This document shows, piece after piece, positions 39,989 through 48,739 of a stretch of 64,000 bases of DNA. The notes beneath the pieces were generated by a model. It was not told where the DNA came from. It did not search any database and saw nothing but the letters and a program-made list of their open reading frames with translations. The stretch is from contig JAAWRH010000001.1 of NCBI GenBank assembly GCA_022800935.1, positions 181,457 to 245,456 on the forward strand, in the 5' to 3' direction. Both the position numbers and the translations under genes were made by a program. Source of the stretch: Oscillospiraceae bacterium (GTDB taxonomy: Bacteria > Bacillota > Clostridia > Oscillospirales > Ruminococcaceae). Position 1 is the stretch's first letter. Every line of letters begins with the position of its first letter.

Positions 39989-40342
39989 TCAATTCCCCTC
40001 AGTTTCTTCCTTCCGATTGATCAGATATGAGGAGAGAATCGCCAAAAACTGGGAGGTGCAGGGTCTTTTTTCCAGAGGACGGCGGGCCAGCTCCACCAGA
40101 AGCTCCTGATTGAGCTTCCACACAACGCCGACAATCGTGCGGATATTCCGCTCCACTGCCTTCCAGTTGGTGTTGTATTCCTTTGCCACCTCCGGGTAGA
40201 CCATCTTTGTCACCTGCACCAGCCGGTCCTGACGCTCCACACAAAGCTTGATGGCATAGGAGGTGTGGAAAAACCCGGTATAATTTGCCGTGACGCCAAG
40301 GCGGTACAACAGTTCATTAATTTCCGAAATAGTGATTTCCAT
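39989..40342 (-). CDS. Stand-alone Spo0A C-terminal DNA-binding domain protein
   Basis: A 117-residue protein corresponding to the Spo0A effector domain alone. It shows I-x-E-I-N-E-L-L-Y-R-L-G-V, then V-T-K-M-V-Y-P-E-V-A-K-E-Y-N-T (recognition HTH region) and V-E-R-N-I-R-T-I-V, with spacing like Spo0A. No phosphoreceiver is present and no in-frame upstream coding could supply one. It could bind 0A-type boxes constitutively, act as a competitor of Spo0A, or regulate a separate set. The ATG at 40342 follows AAGGA. It appears monocistronic. Confidence 0.8.
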   Translation of the reverse strand: MEITISEINELLYRLGVTANYTGFFHTSYAIKLCVERQDRLVQVTKMVYPEVAKEYNTNWKAVERNIRTIVGVVWKLNQELLVELARRPLEKRPCTSQFLAILSSYLINRKEETEGN

Positions 40343-40421
40343 ATGACTCGTCCTTCCATTCAACGTATTTCAATTAAATCTTACCGATTTCTCTATTCAA
40401 TTCCAAGGAGGTATACCTCTT

Positions 40422-40493
40422 ATGGAAAAAAATCATCCCAGCGGCCAGATTTCATCCGGAAAATCTTGTCTCTCTGTACAGCTTTATGGTTAA
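40422..40493 (+). CDS. Possible 23-residue small protein
   Basis: A short ORF (M-E-K-N-H-P-S-G start, ending S-V-Q-L-Y-G) has a very good AAGGAGG site 9-11 bases before its ATG, set in an AGGTATACCT palindrome. No clear promoter is seen and the downstream hairpin is oriented for the opposite strand. It may be a small peptide or a chance ORF. Confidence 0.25.
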   Translation: MEKNHPSGQISSGKSCLSVQLYG

Positions 40494-40520
40494 CATTGGG
40501 AAAAGCAGTACCACCCTTGG

Positions 40521-40554
40521 AAAAAAGCGAGCCGATCCCCCTGGATCGGCCCGC
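40521..40554 (-). terminator. Terminator of the carboxyltransferase operon
   Basis: GCGGGCCGATCC (40554-40543) pairs with GGATCGGCTCGC (40538-40527) with one mismatch and is followed on the minus strand by TTTTTT. Confidence 0.88.
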
Positions 40555-40574
40555 TGCACAAACAAATCAGTCGA

Positions 40575-41975
40575 TTACACAGGATGAACAGCAGCCGCCT
40601 TGTCAGCATGCTCGCCGTCTACCCCGTATTTCTTATTCATTCTCTTTTCAAAGAATTTCTCGGCTACCGCGCCGAACTGGGCATAGCTCAGCACATCCTC
40701 TTCCTGCTCGTAGTATTTGGAGGGCATGTCCGCCTTCAGCTTTTCAAGCTCATTCTCCAGCAGGTCGGCGGGGCGGCACTCAATGGGCTGCTCGTCGCCG
40801 ATAATCTGTTTGCGGAACGCAGGGTCAATCGGGACAGGGGTGCGGCCGTATTCGCCGCGCACAAGGCCCTTAAACTCCTTAGTGACCATCTTATACCGCT
40901 CGCCGGTGATGACGTTGAACACCGCCTGGGTGCCCACAATCTGGGAGCTGGGCGTTACCAGAGGCGGATAACCGGCGTCCTTGCGGACATTGGGAATTTC
41001 CCGCAGCACCGCGTCAAGCTGGTCTTCCTTGCCCGCCTGCTTGAGCTGGGAAACCAGGTTGGACAGCATTCCGCCCGGCACCTGGTAGAGCAGGGTATTG
41101 GCGTCCACACCCAGAACCTTGGGGTTGAGCAGACCGCTGTCCAGGTACTTCTGACGCAGCTTGGCAAAGTGCTCACGGACCACGTTGAGCTTGTTCAGGT
41201 CCAGACCGGTGTCGTAGGGAGTACCGGCCAGGGCTGCTACCATGGATTCGGTGGCGGGATGGGAGGTGCCCATTGCCAGCGGAGACATGGCGGTATCAAT
41301 GATATCCACACCGGCTTCAATGGCCTTCAGGTGGGACATGGAGGCCAGGCCGGACGTATAGTGAGAGTGGAGCTGAATGGGAATCTTAACCGTTTCCTTC
41401 AGCGCTTTCACCAGGTCGTAGGTGGTATAGGGGGTCAGCAGACCGGCCATATCCTTGATGCAGATGGAATCCGCGCCGGTATCCTCAAGCTGCTTGGCGT
41501 ACTTGACAAAGTACTCAATGTTGTGGACCGGGCTGATGGTGTAGGAAATACACGCCTGAAGATGGGCGCCAACCTTCTTGGTGGCATTGATGGCCGCTTC
41601 CAGATTGCGGGGATCGTTGAGCGCGTCGAAAATACGCATAATATCGATGCCGTTATCGACGGACTTCTTTACAAAGTAGTCGATAACATCGTCAGCATAG
41701 TGGCGGTAGCCCAGCATGTTCTGGCCGCGGAACAGCATCTGGAGCTTGGTGTTGGGCATCCCCTTGCGGATAGTGCGCAGCCGCTCCCAGGGATCCTCGT
41801 CCAAAAAGCGCAGGCAGGAGTCAAAGGTCGCTCCGCCCCAGACCTCCGCCGAATAGAAGCCAACCTCGTCCATAGCGGAGAGGATGGGAACCATCTCTTC
41901 GGTGCTCATGCGGGTGGCGATCAGGGACTGATGGGCGTCCCGCAGGACAGTTTCAGTAATCTTAAGTTTAGCCAT
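40575..41975 (-). CDS. Pyruvate/oxaloacetate carboxyltransferase subunit (OadA/5S type)
   Basis: A 466-residue biotin-dependent carboxyltransferase of the HMGL-like TIM-barrel type. It shows R-D-A-H-Q-S-L at the start, S-A-E-V-W-G-G-A-T-F-D, the metal-binding H-S-H-Y-T-S-G and carboxylated-lysine site S-I-C-I-K-D-M-A-G-L, and ends after the conserved tunnel domain without a biotin domain. It would move CO2 between biotin and pyruvate/oxaloacetate. The ATG at 41975 follows AAAGGGG. It is the third gene after the CT subunit and a biotin carrier, the composition of transcarboxylase. Confidence 0.9.
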   Translation of the reverse strand: MAKLKITETVLRDAHQSLIATRMSTEEMVPILSAMDEVGFYSAEVWGGATFDSCLRFLDEDPWERLRTIRKGMPNTKLQMLFRGQNMLGYRHYADDVIDYFVKKSVDNGIDIMRIFDALNDPRNLEAAINATKKVGAHLQACISYTISPVHNIEYFVKYAKQLEDTGADSICIKDMAGLLTPYTTYDLVKALKETVKIPIQLHSHYTSGLASMSHLKAIEAGVDIIDTAMSPLAMGTSHPATESMVAALAGTPYDTGLDLNKLNVVREHFAKLRQKYLDSGLLNPKVLGVDANTLLYQVPGGMLSNLVSQLKQAGKEDQLDAVLREIPNVRKDAGYPPLVTPSSQIVGTQAVFNVITGERYKMVTKEFKGLVRGEYGRTPVPIDPAFRKQIIGDEQPIECRPADLLENELEKLKADMPSKYYEQEEDVLSYAQFGAVAEKFFEKRMNKKYGVDGEHADKAAAVHPV

Positions 41976-42016
41976 TAACGGCACCCCTTTCTAAAAAACT
42001 GGTACGTTCCCGGCTA

Positions 42017-42400
42017 TCAGGCGATAACAACCAGCAGATCGTTGGAGTTTACGCTGTCGCCCTGCTTAACGCTGAGGGACGCCACGGAACCGGCGCAGGG
42101 GGCGACAATGTCGTTCTCCATCTTCATAGCCTCCAGCACCACCAGAACCTCGCCCTCGGCGACGGACTGTCCGGCGGAAACCTTCACATTGACGATGGTT
42201 CCAGGCATGGGGGCAGTCACCTTGGTGCCCTCAGCGGGGGCGGCGGGAGCAGCGGGGGCCGCCGCAGGCGCGGGAGCCGCAACAGGGGCAGGGGCGGGGG
42301 CTGCCACAGGGGCGGGAGCCATGGGGGCCGCTCCGGCTCCGGCTTCCTCTACCTGAACGTCATAGGCTTTTCCGTTTACAACAATATTATATCTTTTCAC
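42017..42400 (-). CDS. Biotin carboxyl carrier protein (1.3S/OadA-tail type)
   Basis: A 127-residue biotinyl carrier. An N-terminal ~25 residues ([10 protein letters not shown]) leads to an Ala/Pro linker (~25-56) and a biotinyl domain with the site E-A-M-K93-M-E-N. The start is GTG at 42400, behind GGGAGG; an upstream ATG at 42430 would overlap that site. It should shuttle carboxybiotin between the CT subunit and the OadA-like subunit encoded on either side. Confidence 0.93.
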   Translation of the reverse strand: MKRYNIVVNGKAYDVQVEEAGAGAAPMAPAPVAAPAPAPVAAPAPAAAPAAPAAPAEGTKVTAPMPGTIVNVKVSAGQSVAEGEVLVVLEAMKMENDIVAPCAGSVASLSVKQGDSVNSNDLLVVIA

Positions 42401-42525
42401 AGTAGGTCCTCCCTTTCGAGTACGTTTCATGTATTGACGGCGCTTTCGGGCGTACCGGGAGCCGGCGGTCAATCCGCCGGTCACGCGGCCCGAAAACGTC
42501 CTTACAACAATTTCCGGGGCAGCGC

Positions 42526-43956
42526 TTACAGCGGCATGTTGCCGTGCTTCTTAGGCAGCTTGGAGACCCGTTTTCCGGCCAGCATATCCAGGGTGGTGAT
42601 CAGCACGTCACGGGTGGACGCGGGATCGATCACATCCTCCACATAGCCGTCTGCCGCCGCCTTGAATGGGGAGGCATCCTCTGCCTTGTACTTTGCCTCT
42701 ATGGCCTTGCGGGGGTTCTCGCTGGTGATCTGGTCCGCATACAGCAGGGTGACGGCAGTCTCCGGCGCAAGGGCGGAAATCTGGGCGCTGGGCCATGCCA
42801 GGGTGATATCCGAGTTGGCGTTTCTCCCTGCGAAAGCCACATAGGCGGGGCCGTAGGCCTGGCCCATAACGACGCATACCTTGGGGGTGGTTGCCTCGGC
42901 GTACACATGGGCGACCTTTGCGGCCTCCCGGACGATTCCCTTCAGCTCCGCTTTGGCAGAGGACTTAAAGCCCTTGGTATTGACAAGGGTGACAACCGGC
43001 ACCTGGAAGGCATCGCAGATGGAAACCAGACGGGAAATCTTGGCGCAGCAGCAGCCGCAGATGGGCTCGCCGGTGGTGACGACAACGCCGACGGTGCAAC
43101 CGCCCAAGGTTGCCAGGCCGGTGACAGCGCCAACCGCGAAGTCCTTATGCAGCTCCAGCAGGCTGTCCTTGTCCACAATCATCTCCGCCAGGGCCTTCAT
43201 GTCGGCGTTTTCAATGTTCTCCGCCGCGGCGCGCAGGACGGCATCCGCCTGGGCGGGGGCCGCAAACTCGCAGATGGGGGCGGCGGAAAGGTTATTCAAA
43301 GGCATGAGGGAGAGGATGCGCCGCGCCTGGGCAATGGCCTCCTCCTCGTCCTTGGCCACAATGTGGGCCATGCCGGATTTGGCGGCATTTTCGGCGGTAC
43401 CCGCTCCGGGGACATCCTCGCCGTTGGCCTTGGCGGTAAAGGGAGCGGTCATAAACAGCTCGGCCTTTTCGCTCATAACAACAAAATCAGCGCTCAGGGC
43501 AATCATTGCCGCGCACCCCGCGCAGGTTCCGGCAATCACCGACACCTGGGGGACCACACCGGACAGGTTATTCTGCCAAAGCATCATTTCCCCGTAGGCG
43601 TTGAGGGCGTCGTTGCCCTCCTTCAGCAGTGCGCCGTTGGAATCATAAATTCCGACCACCGGCGCGCCGGTCTTGGCGGCCAGGTCGTACAGCTTCTTTA
43701 TCTTGGCGGCATGGGCCTTGCCCACAGCCCCGCTGTTGGCGGTAATATCCTGGGCAAAGGCGAAGACGGGGCTTCCGTCCACCGCGCCGTAACCTGTCAC
43801 CACTCCGGCGGATTCGCCGCCGTTTTTGGAAAATCCATCCAGCTCTACGAAGCTGTCCGCGTCAAACAGCGCGTTAAGCCGTTTGCGTGCGGGCGCGGTC
43901 TGATCCAATGCGCTCTGCGCTTTGGCGAGGGCGTCCATTTTGCTTTCAGCACTCAT
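42526..43956 (-). CDS. Acyl-CoA carboxyltransferase subunit (methylmalonyl-CoA decarboxylase alpha/12S-like)
   Basis: A 476-residue crotonase-fold carboxyltransferase with N- and C-terminal halves. Visible are a glycine-rich oxyanion segment ([10 protein letters not shown]) in the first half and the [10 protein letters not shown] and [11 protein letters not shown] blocks in the second. Relatives (12S transcarboxylase, MmdA, PccB) are usually 510-525 residues, so this is a short variant. It transfers CO2 from an acyl-CoA such as methylmalonyl-CoA to biotin. It is first in an operon behind a consensus promoter. Confidence 0.85.
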   Translation of the reverse strand: MSAESKMDALAKAQSALDQTAPARKRLNALFDADSFVELDGFSKNGGESAGVVTGYGAVDGSPVFAFAQDITANSGAVGKAHAAKIKKLYDLAAKTGAPVVGIYDSNGALLKEGNDALNAYGEMMLWQNNLSGVVPQVSVIAGTCAGCAAMIALSADFVVMSEKAELFMTAPFTAKANGEDVPGAGTAENAAKSGMAHIVAKDEEEAIAQARRILSLMPLNNLSAAPICEFAAPAQADAVLRAAAENIENADMKALAEMIVDKDSLLELHKDFAVGAVTGLATLGGCTVGVVVTTGEPICGCCCAKISRLVSICDAFQVPVVTLVNTKGFKSSAKAELKGIVREAAKVAHVYAEATTPKVCVVMGQAYGPAYVAFAGRNANSDITLAWPSAQISALAPETAVTLLYADQITSENPRKAIEAKYKAEDASPFKAAADGYVEDVIDPASTRDVLITTLDMLAGKRVSKLPKKHGNMPL

Positions 43957-44150
43957 TTTATTTCCTCCATTCCTGTTTCCTGTGACCTTGTTTGCAGAGT
44001 TGCCCCAGGCGACTCTGCGTTCCGTTTGAATCCCATTCGCCGCTGATCACAGCCCCGCTGCATACCCAAAAAATCAGCCAAAAACGAAAACGGAACGGGA
44101 TTTTTTGCCGCATTCATTCCTGTGGATGGTAATCAAACAAAATTACTATT

Positions 44151-44179
44151 ATTATACCCTATCTTTCATCCATTGACAA
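44151..44179 (-). promoter_or_regulatory. Sigma-A promoter of the carboxyltransferase operon
   Basis: On the minus strand TTGTCA (44179-44174) and TATAAT (44156-44151) are separated by 17 bases, giving a ~190-base leader before the first gene. No further conserved element was recognised in that leader. Confidence 0.78.
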
Positions 44180-44246
44180 GAGACTTTGCCGGGGTATTTT
44201 CAAAAAATTTAAGAAAAATATCTCTTTGGGGCGGCTGTCCGGGTTT

Positions 44247-45197
44247 TCAGCCCTTTCCCCGGAACGGCTTTCCCTGTGGGGAACGCCCGCAGGGGCCGCG
44301 CCCGCCCTTGTTCGAGCCTCTCCCCACCGGGATTTCCCCCAGCTCGTGGACCTGCCGCCCCTTCCGGAAGGAAAAGTCGTCCTCCCTCCGCTGCGGACGG
44401 GCGGACTTCTTTGGGGCCGCGGGCCTGCCGAAGTTCTTCTCCTCCCTGGCGTGGACCGGCGGCGTCTCCTGCCCCTTTACCGCTCCCCGGACCGCCCGGA
44501 CCTCCTGGGGGGTCAGCTCTCTCCATTTGCCCGGCTGGAGCATTCCCAGGCGTATCGGCCCGACGCTGTTCCTCCTGAGCCGCGCCACCTCCAGCCCCAC
44601 AGCCTCGCACATCTTCCGTATCTGCCGGTTGCGCCCCTCGTGTATCACCATCTGAATCACAGCCCTGCCCGGCTGCTTTTCAATGACGTCCACCTGGGCC
44701 GGAGAGGTCATCCTCCCGTCTATCTCCACGCCGGAGGACAGGCGAACCAACTGGTCCTCGGTGACGCCAGGCCGCACCGTCACCCGGTAGGTCTTGGAAA
44801 TATGGTGGCTGGGGTGCATGATTAGGTTGGCGAATTCTCCGTCGTTGGTCAGGATCAGCGCCCCCTCGGAGTCCTTGTCCAGCCGCCCCACAGGGTAGAC
44901 CCGCTCCGGCGCGTCCTCCACCAGCTCGGCGACGCACCGGCGGCCCAGTTCGTCGCTGAGGGTGGTCACATATCCCCTGGGCTTGTTGAGAAGAATATAC
45001 ACCTTCCGCACCCTGGAGGAAAGCTCCAGCCGCACCCCGTCGATGGCGATAATATCCCTTTCCGGGTCCACGGCAGCGCCGGTTTCGGCCCTGCGCCCGT
45101 TGACGGTGATCCGCCCCTGGGCGACATACTCCTCCGCTTTCCGGCGGGAGAGGATTCCGTTTTCGGATAACACTTTTTGAATTCGGGTTTTAGCCAT
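44247..45197 (-). CDS. rluB: 23S rRNA pseudouridine synthase, RsuA/RluB family
   Basis: A 316-residue synthase that isomerises uridine in 23S rRNA. An N-terminal S4 domain (L-S-R-R-K-A-E-E-Y-V) precedes the catalytic core with G-R-L-D-K-D-S-E-G-A-L-I-L-T-N-D-G (catalytic Asp). The last ~75 residues form a basic, low-complexity tail rich in Arg/Gly/Pro, an RNA-binding extension not found in short homologues. The ATG at 45197 follows GAAAGGG. It lies at the end of the scp-dac gene block, as in other Firmicutes. Confidence 0.93.
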   Translation of the reverse strand: MAKTRIQKVLSENGILSRRKAEEYVAQGRITVNGRRAETGAAVDPERDIIAIDGVRLELSSRVRKVYILLNKPRGYVTTLSDELGRRCVAELVEDAPERVYPVGRLDKDSEGALILTNDGEFANLIMHPSHHISKTYRVTVRPGVTEDQLVRLSSGVEIDGRMTSPAQVDVIEKQPGRAVIQMVIHEGRNRQIRKMCEAVGLEVARLRRNSVGPIRLGMLQPGKWRELTPQEVRAVRGAVKGQETPPVHAREEKNFGRPAAPKKSARPQRREDDFSFRKGRQVHELGEIPVGRGSNKGGRGPCGRSPQGKPFRGKG

Positions 45198-45240
45198 AAA
45201 ATTTCCCTTTCCGGTCTGCCATCCGGCAGTCCTCAGCTTT

Positions 45241-45432
45241 TTACTTCTTTTTTCCGCCGAAAATCCTTGGCAGCATAAAGCAGACACACATAAAATACAA
45301 AAGCGCGTTGTTTAAAAGCATTCTCCTGTCCCCTGGCGAAAGCACCGCGAAAAACGCGCAGATTGCCGCCAGGGCGCTGAACACAATGGCCAGAACTGAC
45401 GGAAGATTCCATTTTTTCCTCAAAAAGACCAT
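45241..45432 (-). CDS. Small membrane protein between dacF and rluB
   Basis: A 63-residue protein with two hydrophobic segments (about residues 11-30 and 38-57) and a basic end (G-G-K-K-K). It starts 11 bases past the dacF stop, with a GGGAAAGGG run directly against the ATG; a TTG three codons later would have better spacing. In Firmicutes this slot often holds spore-maturation membrane proteins, but no homology to SpmA or SpmB is visible. Function unknown. Confidence 0.6.
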   Translation of the reverse strand: MVFLRKKWNLPSVLAIVFSALAAICAFFAVLSPGDRRMLLNNALLYFMCVCFMLPRIFGGKKK

Positions 45433-45442
45433 CCCTTTCCCG

Positions 45443-46669
45443 CTAACGGAAAACCTTTGTGATTTTTCTCCATAGACCGGCAATTCCCCTTTTTTCCTGG
45501 GGTTTTACAGGGGAAACGTCCCTGGAAACAAGGGGGATTTCGGCGAGGGTCTCCCCGTCCAGGGAGAGAACGGCCTCCCCCACAATCTTCTCCTCCTCCA
45601 CCGGGGCGTACTCCAGGGCGGAAAGCCGCACCGAAGCCTCTACCCTTCCAGCCTCCTCCGCCGTGAGGGCCAGCTTTTCAGATGCCGCTTCCCCGCCCCC
45701 GACAGCCCGCACAGAGCTCCGCGTCCCCCCGGTGACCGGAACTCTTAAATCCTCCGGCAGAAAGGAGGAAGCCTCATAGACCGTCAGCGCCTGAAAGCCC
45801 GCATCCAGCGCCTGTTTGTGGAGATTCCAGTCATCCGCCGCCCCCAGCGTTACACATACCAAGAGAATATCGTCCCTCCTTGCGGCGGACACAAGGCACC
45901 TGCCCGACTTTTTGGTGAACCCGGTTTTCACCCCCACGGCGTCCTTGTACTCCCGCAAAAGGCGGTTGTGGTTGGAAAGCCACCGGTCATAGGGCGGATT
46001 TCCATAGGAAAGCTTCATGGAGGGGCTGGAGCAGATGGCGGCGAAGTCCGGGTTTTTCAGCGCCTCGCAGGCCAAAAGTCCCATATCGCGGGCGGTGGAG
46101 TAGTGGTTTTCATTGTCCAGGCCGGAGGGGGTGACAAAGCTGGTGTTCTCCATCCCGATCTCCGCGGCCCGCCGGTTCATCCGCTTGGCGAACGCCGCCT
46201 GGGAGCCGTCGATGTAAGCGGCGGCGGCATTGGCCGCGTCGTTGCCGGAGGCCAGCAGCATTCCCCCCGCCAGCACCCGCAGCGTCACCGAATCCCCCTC
46301 GGTCAGCCCCATGGAGGTCCCCTCCACGCGGATGGCCGCCGCGTCCACCACAAAGGAGGTGTCGATGTTGGGCTGCTCCAGCGCCAGCAGAGCGGTCATG
46401 ATCTTGGTGGTGCTGGCCATGGGCAGGCGTTCGTCGGGGTTTACCCCAAACAGAACCCGGCCGCTCCTGCCGTCCATCAAGACCATGCCCTTTGCGTTGT
46501 CCTTTCCAAAGGGTAGGGATACCACAGCCTCCGCCGGGGCCGTCTCCGGCTCATACACGGGCTCGCTGTCATAGGCGTTTACCGCGCTCATCCTCCCCAA
46601 AACCAAGATTGCCGTCATAACGGCAAGCCAAAACCATTTGGGCCGGTTCCCATTTCCATACATTCCCAT
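45443..46669 (-). CDS. dacF: D-alanyl-D-alanine carboxypeptidase, DacF/DacB-like
   Basis: A 408-residue penicillin-binding protein of the S11 family. A signal peptide (~10-33) is followed by S-T-T-K (catalytic Ser), S-G-N and K-T-G motifs, and a C-terminal beta domain with a membrane-associating basic end. It trims D-Ala from peptidoglycan, and this genomic slot is that of sporulation-linked carboxypeptidases. The ATG at 46669 is 7 bases after GGGGGA. It is downstream of gerW and upstream of rluB. Confidence 0.92.
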   Translation of the reverse strand: MGMYGNGNRPKWFWLAVMTAILVLGRMSAVNAYDSEPVYEPETAPAEAVVSLPFGKDNAKGMVLMDGRSGRVLFGVNPDERLPMASTTKIMTALLALEQPNIDTSFVVDAAAIRVEGTSMGLTEGDSVTLRVLAGGMLLASGNDAANAAAAYIDGSQAAFAKRMNRRAAEIGMENTSFVTPSGLDNENHYSTARDMGLLACEALKNPDFAAICSSPSMKLSYGNPPYDRWLSNHNRLLREYKDAVGVKTGFTKKSGRCLVSAARRDDILLVCVTLGAADDWNLHKQALDAGFQALTVYEASSFLPEDLRVPVTGGTRSSVRAVGGGEAASEKLALTAEEAGRVEASVRLSALEYAPVEEEKIVGEAVLSLDGETLAEIPLVSRDVSPVKPQEKRGIAGLWRKITKVFR

Positions 46670-46780
46670 TCTCAAATCCCCCGTTTCCGCATTGATTACG
46701 GTTCAGCATATGCGAAAAAAGGACGTGTTATGTTTATATATGGGGAATGGACAGGCTTTCTACGGCCGGGGCGGCGCTGA

Positions 46781-47230
46781 TTAGGATTCGCTCTTTTCCT
46801 CTCCGGAGCTCACGGATTTCTGTTTCTCCTCCTTGTTCCCAGATTCCTCACCTTCGCCGTTTTTCTTTTTGTTGAAGAAACCGACAACCTGGTTGATGAC
46901 ATCCGGTATCATGTTCAGGGCGCGGGCGGTGTTGTTGGAGTCCTCGGAGACCTGCATCATCCGCACCTCCCCCTCCGGAGAGATGACGATAAAGGCAATG
47001 GGTGAGATGGTCACGCCGCCGCCGCTGCCGCCGCCGAACAGGTCCTTGGGCTTGCTGGTTGGCATATCCGACCCGCCGGTAGCAAAGCCGAAGCTCACCT
47101 TGGACACCGGGATGATGGTAGTGCCGTTTTCGGTTTTAATCTCCTTACCGATGATGGTCTCCGCACCCACCAGCTCCCGCAGGTGCTGCATGGATTCGTT
47201 AAGGATATCCTGAATCGGTGTTGCGCTCAT
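46781..47230 (-). CDS. gerW: Spore protein GerW/YtfJ
   Basis: A 149-residue YtfJ family protein. The family core is plain: G-K-E-I-K-T-E-N-G-T-T-I-I-P-V-S-K-V-S-F-type segment, then F-G-G-G-S-G-G-G-V-T-I-S-P-I-A-F. The last ~35 residues are a charged Glu/Lys/Ser tail. GerW is a spore-core protein needed for normal germination in Bacillus. GGAGG lies 9 bases before the ATG. It is downstream of a DUF2953 gene, the usual partner in Firmicutes. Confidence 0.93.
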   Translation of the reverse strand: MSATPIQDILNESMQHLRELVGAETIIGKEIKTENGTTIIPVSKVSFGFATGGSDMPTSKPKDLFGGGSGGGVTISPIAFIVISPEGEVRMMQVSEDSNNTARALNMIPDVINQVVGFFNKKKNGEGEESGNKEEKQKSVSSGEEKSES

Positions 47231-47287
47231 TTTCAAATTCCTCCATATCTTTTTTCAAACTGACCTGCCTTTGACGGAAGATCAGTG

Positions 47288-48016
47288 TCAATCGGCTTTT
47301 TGGGGGACGGCCTGTTGTTCCAGGGCGTCCCGCTCCTTGTCGGGCCTTTGCTTTTTCTCAGCCAAAAATCCCTTCAACAGGAATATGCCCCCGGAAAACA
47401 GGGCTGCCAGAAGGGTGCCCACCCGGAAGAACAGCTCCCCGGAAATCTTGGTGCGGCTCTGTTCCGATAAAAAGTCCGGTACAATCCGGATATTGGTCTT
47501 CCGCAGGGTGACAACCTGCCCGGCAACGGAATACGCGCTGTATACCGCCGCGTTGATTTTTCCATAGGTAATAGCAGTCTGGGCCGCATCCCCCCCTGCC
47601 ACGGCCATTTGCAGGGTAAAATGATCTATCCGAAACCCCTTCCAGAACCTCCTGGCAATCCGCCCGCCGCTTTGGGCAAACAGCTTTATCAGCTGGAGCC
47701 ATTCCTGAAGGGTTTTCTTTTGCTTTTCCTTGGGCGGCTTTTCCTCCTTGGAGGATTCCTCTTTCTTCTTCCGCGCCGCCTTTTTCTTTTCGGATTTCAG
47801 CTTTTTCCGGTCTTTTCGAGCCTCCCGGCGCTTTCTCCGCTCCGCCTGCCGGGGCGTTTCCTTCTTTTCCGCTTTGGGGAGGATGCGGACGGTATAGAAC
47901 AGCAGCTTGACCCAAAGGGCAACCCCCCCTTCCCCGCTGCTCACTCCGACGCGGATGGGGAACCAGAGCAGCAGACCGATTATCAGCACGATTACCCCCA
48001 GGATAATCCAGCCCAT
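47288..48016 (-). CDS. DUF2953 domain membrane protein
   Basis: A 242-residue protein with an N-terminal transmembrane helix (~2-20), a very basic Lys/Arg/Glu segment (~50-100), the DUF2953 core containing F-R-I-D-H-F-T-L-Q-M and a second hydrophobic segment (~200-220). DUF2953 genes are regularly linked to gerW/ytfJ in spore formers. The ATG at 48016 has GGAGG at proper distance; the ATG six bases upstream is too close. Function is not established. Confidence 0.85.
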   Translation of the reverse strand: MGWIILGVIVLIIGLLLWFPIRVGVSSGEGGVALWVKLLFYTVRILPKAEKKETPRQAERRKRREARKDRKKLKSEKKKAARKKKEESSKEEKPPKEKQKKTLQEWLQLIKLFAQSGGRIARRFWKGFRIDHFTLQMAVAGGDAAQTAITYGKINAAVYSAYSVAGQVVTLRKTNIRIVPDFLSEQSRTKISGELFFRVGTLLAALFSGGIFLLKGFLAEKKQRPDKERDALEQQAVPQKAD

Positions 48017-48044
48017 GGGCATTCCTCCCTTCTTATCATGCCGT

Positions 48045-48644
48045 CTATGGGGTTTCCGGCTTGTCCGGCTCCAGGGGGGCGACGGAGGCCGCCGTCTCCT
48101 CCATGGAGAGCGGTTCCCCCGGAAGCTCTGTATCCCGCCCCGGAACCGGCGGAAGCTGCTCCAGATTTTCCAGCCCAAAGCACCGCAAAAAGACATCGGT
48201 GGTCCGGTAGCTGATGGGGCGGCCCGGAAGCTCCAGCCTTCCCGCCTCCTCCACCAGCCGCTTTTCCACCAGGGAATTGAGGACCGCCGAGCAGTCCACC
48301 CCCCGTATCTGCTCCACAAACGCCTTTGTCACCGGCTGGTTGTAGGAGATAACGGCCAGCACCTCCAGCGCCGCCTGGGAAAGCGGGATATTGCGGGTAA
48401 TGACCAGGGCGGCCCTGATATCCGGCGCGTACTGGGGAAGGGTGGCGAGCTGAAAGCTGTCCTCCAGCCGGAGAATCTGGAGGGCGCTGCCCTCCCTCCC
48501 ATACTGCTCCGCCAGCAGCTGCACCTGCTGGTATACCGCGGCCTTGGACATTCCCAGGGCGGCGGCAAGCCTTTCGCAGGGGACCGGCGCGCCGCTGGCA
48601 AACAGAATGGCCTCTATTCTTCTCTCTAAATTCAGTTCTGTCAC
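48045..48644 (-). CDS. scpB: Segregation and condensation protein B
   Basis: A 199-residue ScpB, the winged-helix subunit of the SMC-ScpAB chromosome condensin. The N-terminal E-A-I-L-F-A-S-G, central A-L-E-V-L-A-V-I-S-Y-N-Q-P-V-T and R-G-V-D-C-S-A-V-L motifs and the C-terminal Y-R-T-T-D-V-F-L-R-C-F-G are diagnostic. It follows scpA after a 95-base gap that contains a perfect 12-bp hairpin. Confidence 0.95.
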   Translation of the reverse strand: MTELNLERRIEAILFASGAPVPCERLAAALGMSKAAVYQQVQLLAEQYGREGSALQILRLEDSFQLATLPQYAPDIRAALVITRNIPLSQAALEVLAVISYNQPVTKAFVEQIRGVDCSAVLNSLVEKRLVEEAGRLELPGRPISYRTTDVFLRCFGLENLEQLPPVPGRDTELPGEPLSMEETAASVAPLEPDKPETP

Positions 48645-48701
48645 AAAATGTCTCCTTTAATCACAGTGCTTCCTTTACCCCGTCAGATAAAGGATACTTT
48701 T

Positions 48702-48732
48702 TTCCAAAATGATTGAAACCATCATTTTGGAA
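48702..48732. repeat. Perfect 12-bp inverted repeat within scpA-scpB
   Basis: TTCCAAAATGAT (48702-48713) pairs with ATCATTTTGGAA (48721-48732). There is no clean T-run after it on the minus strand (AAAAAAGT), so it is more likely an mRNA-processing or dispersed palindromic element than a terminator. Confidence 0.6.
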
Positions 48733-48739
48733 AGGTTGC

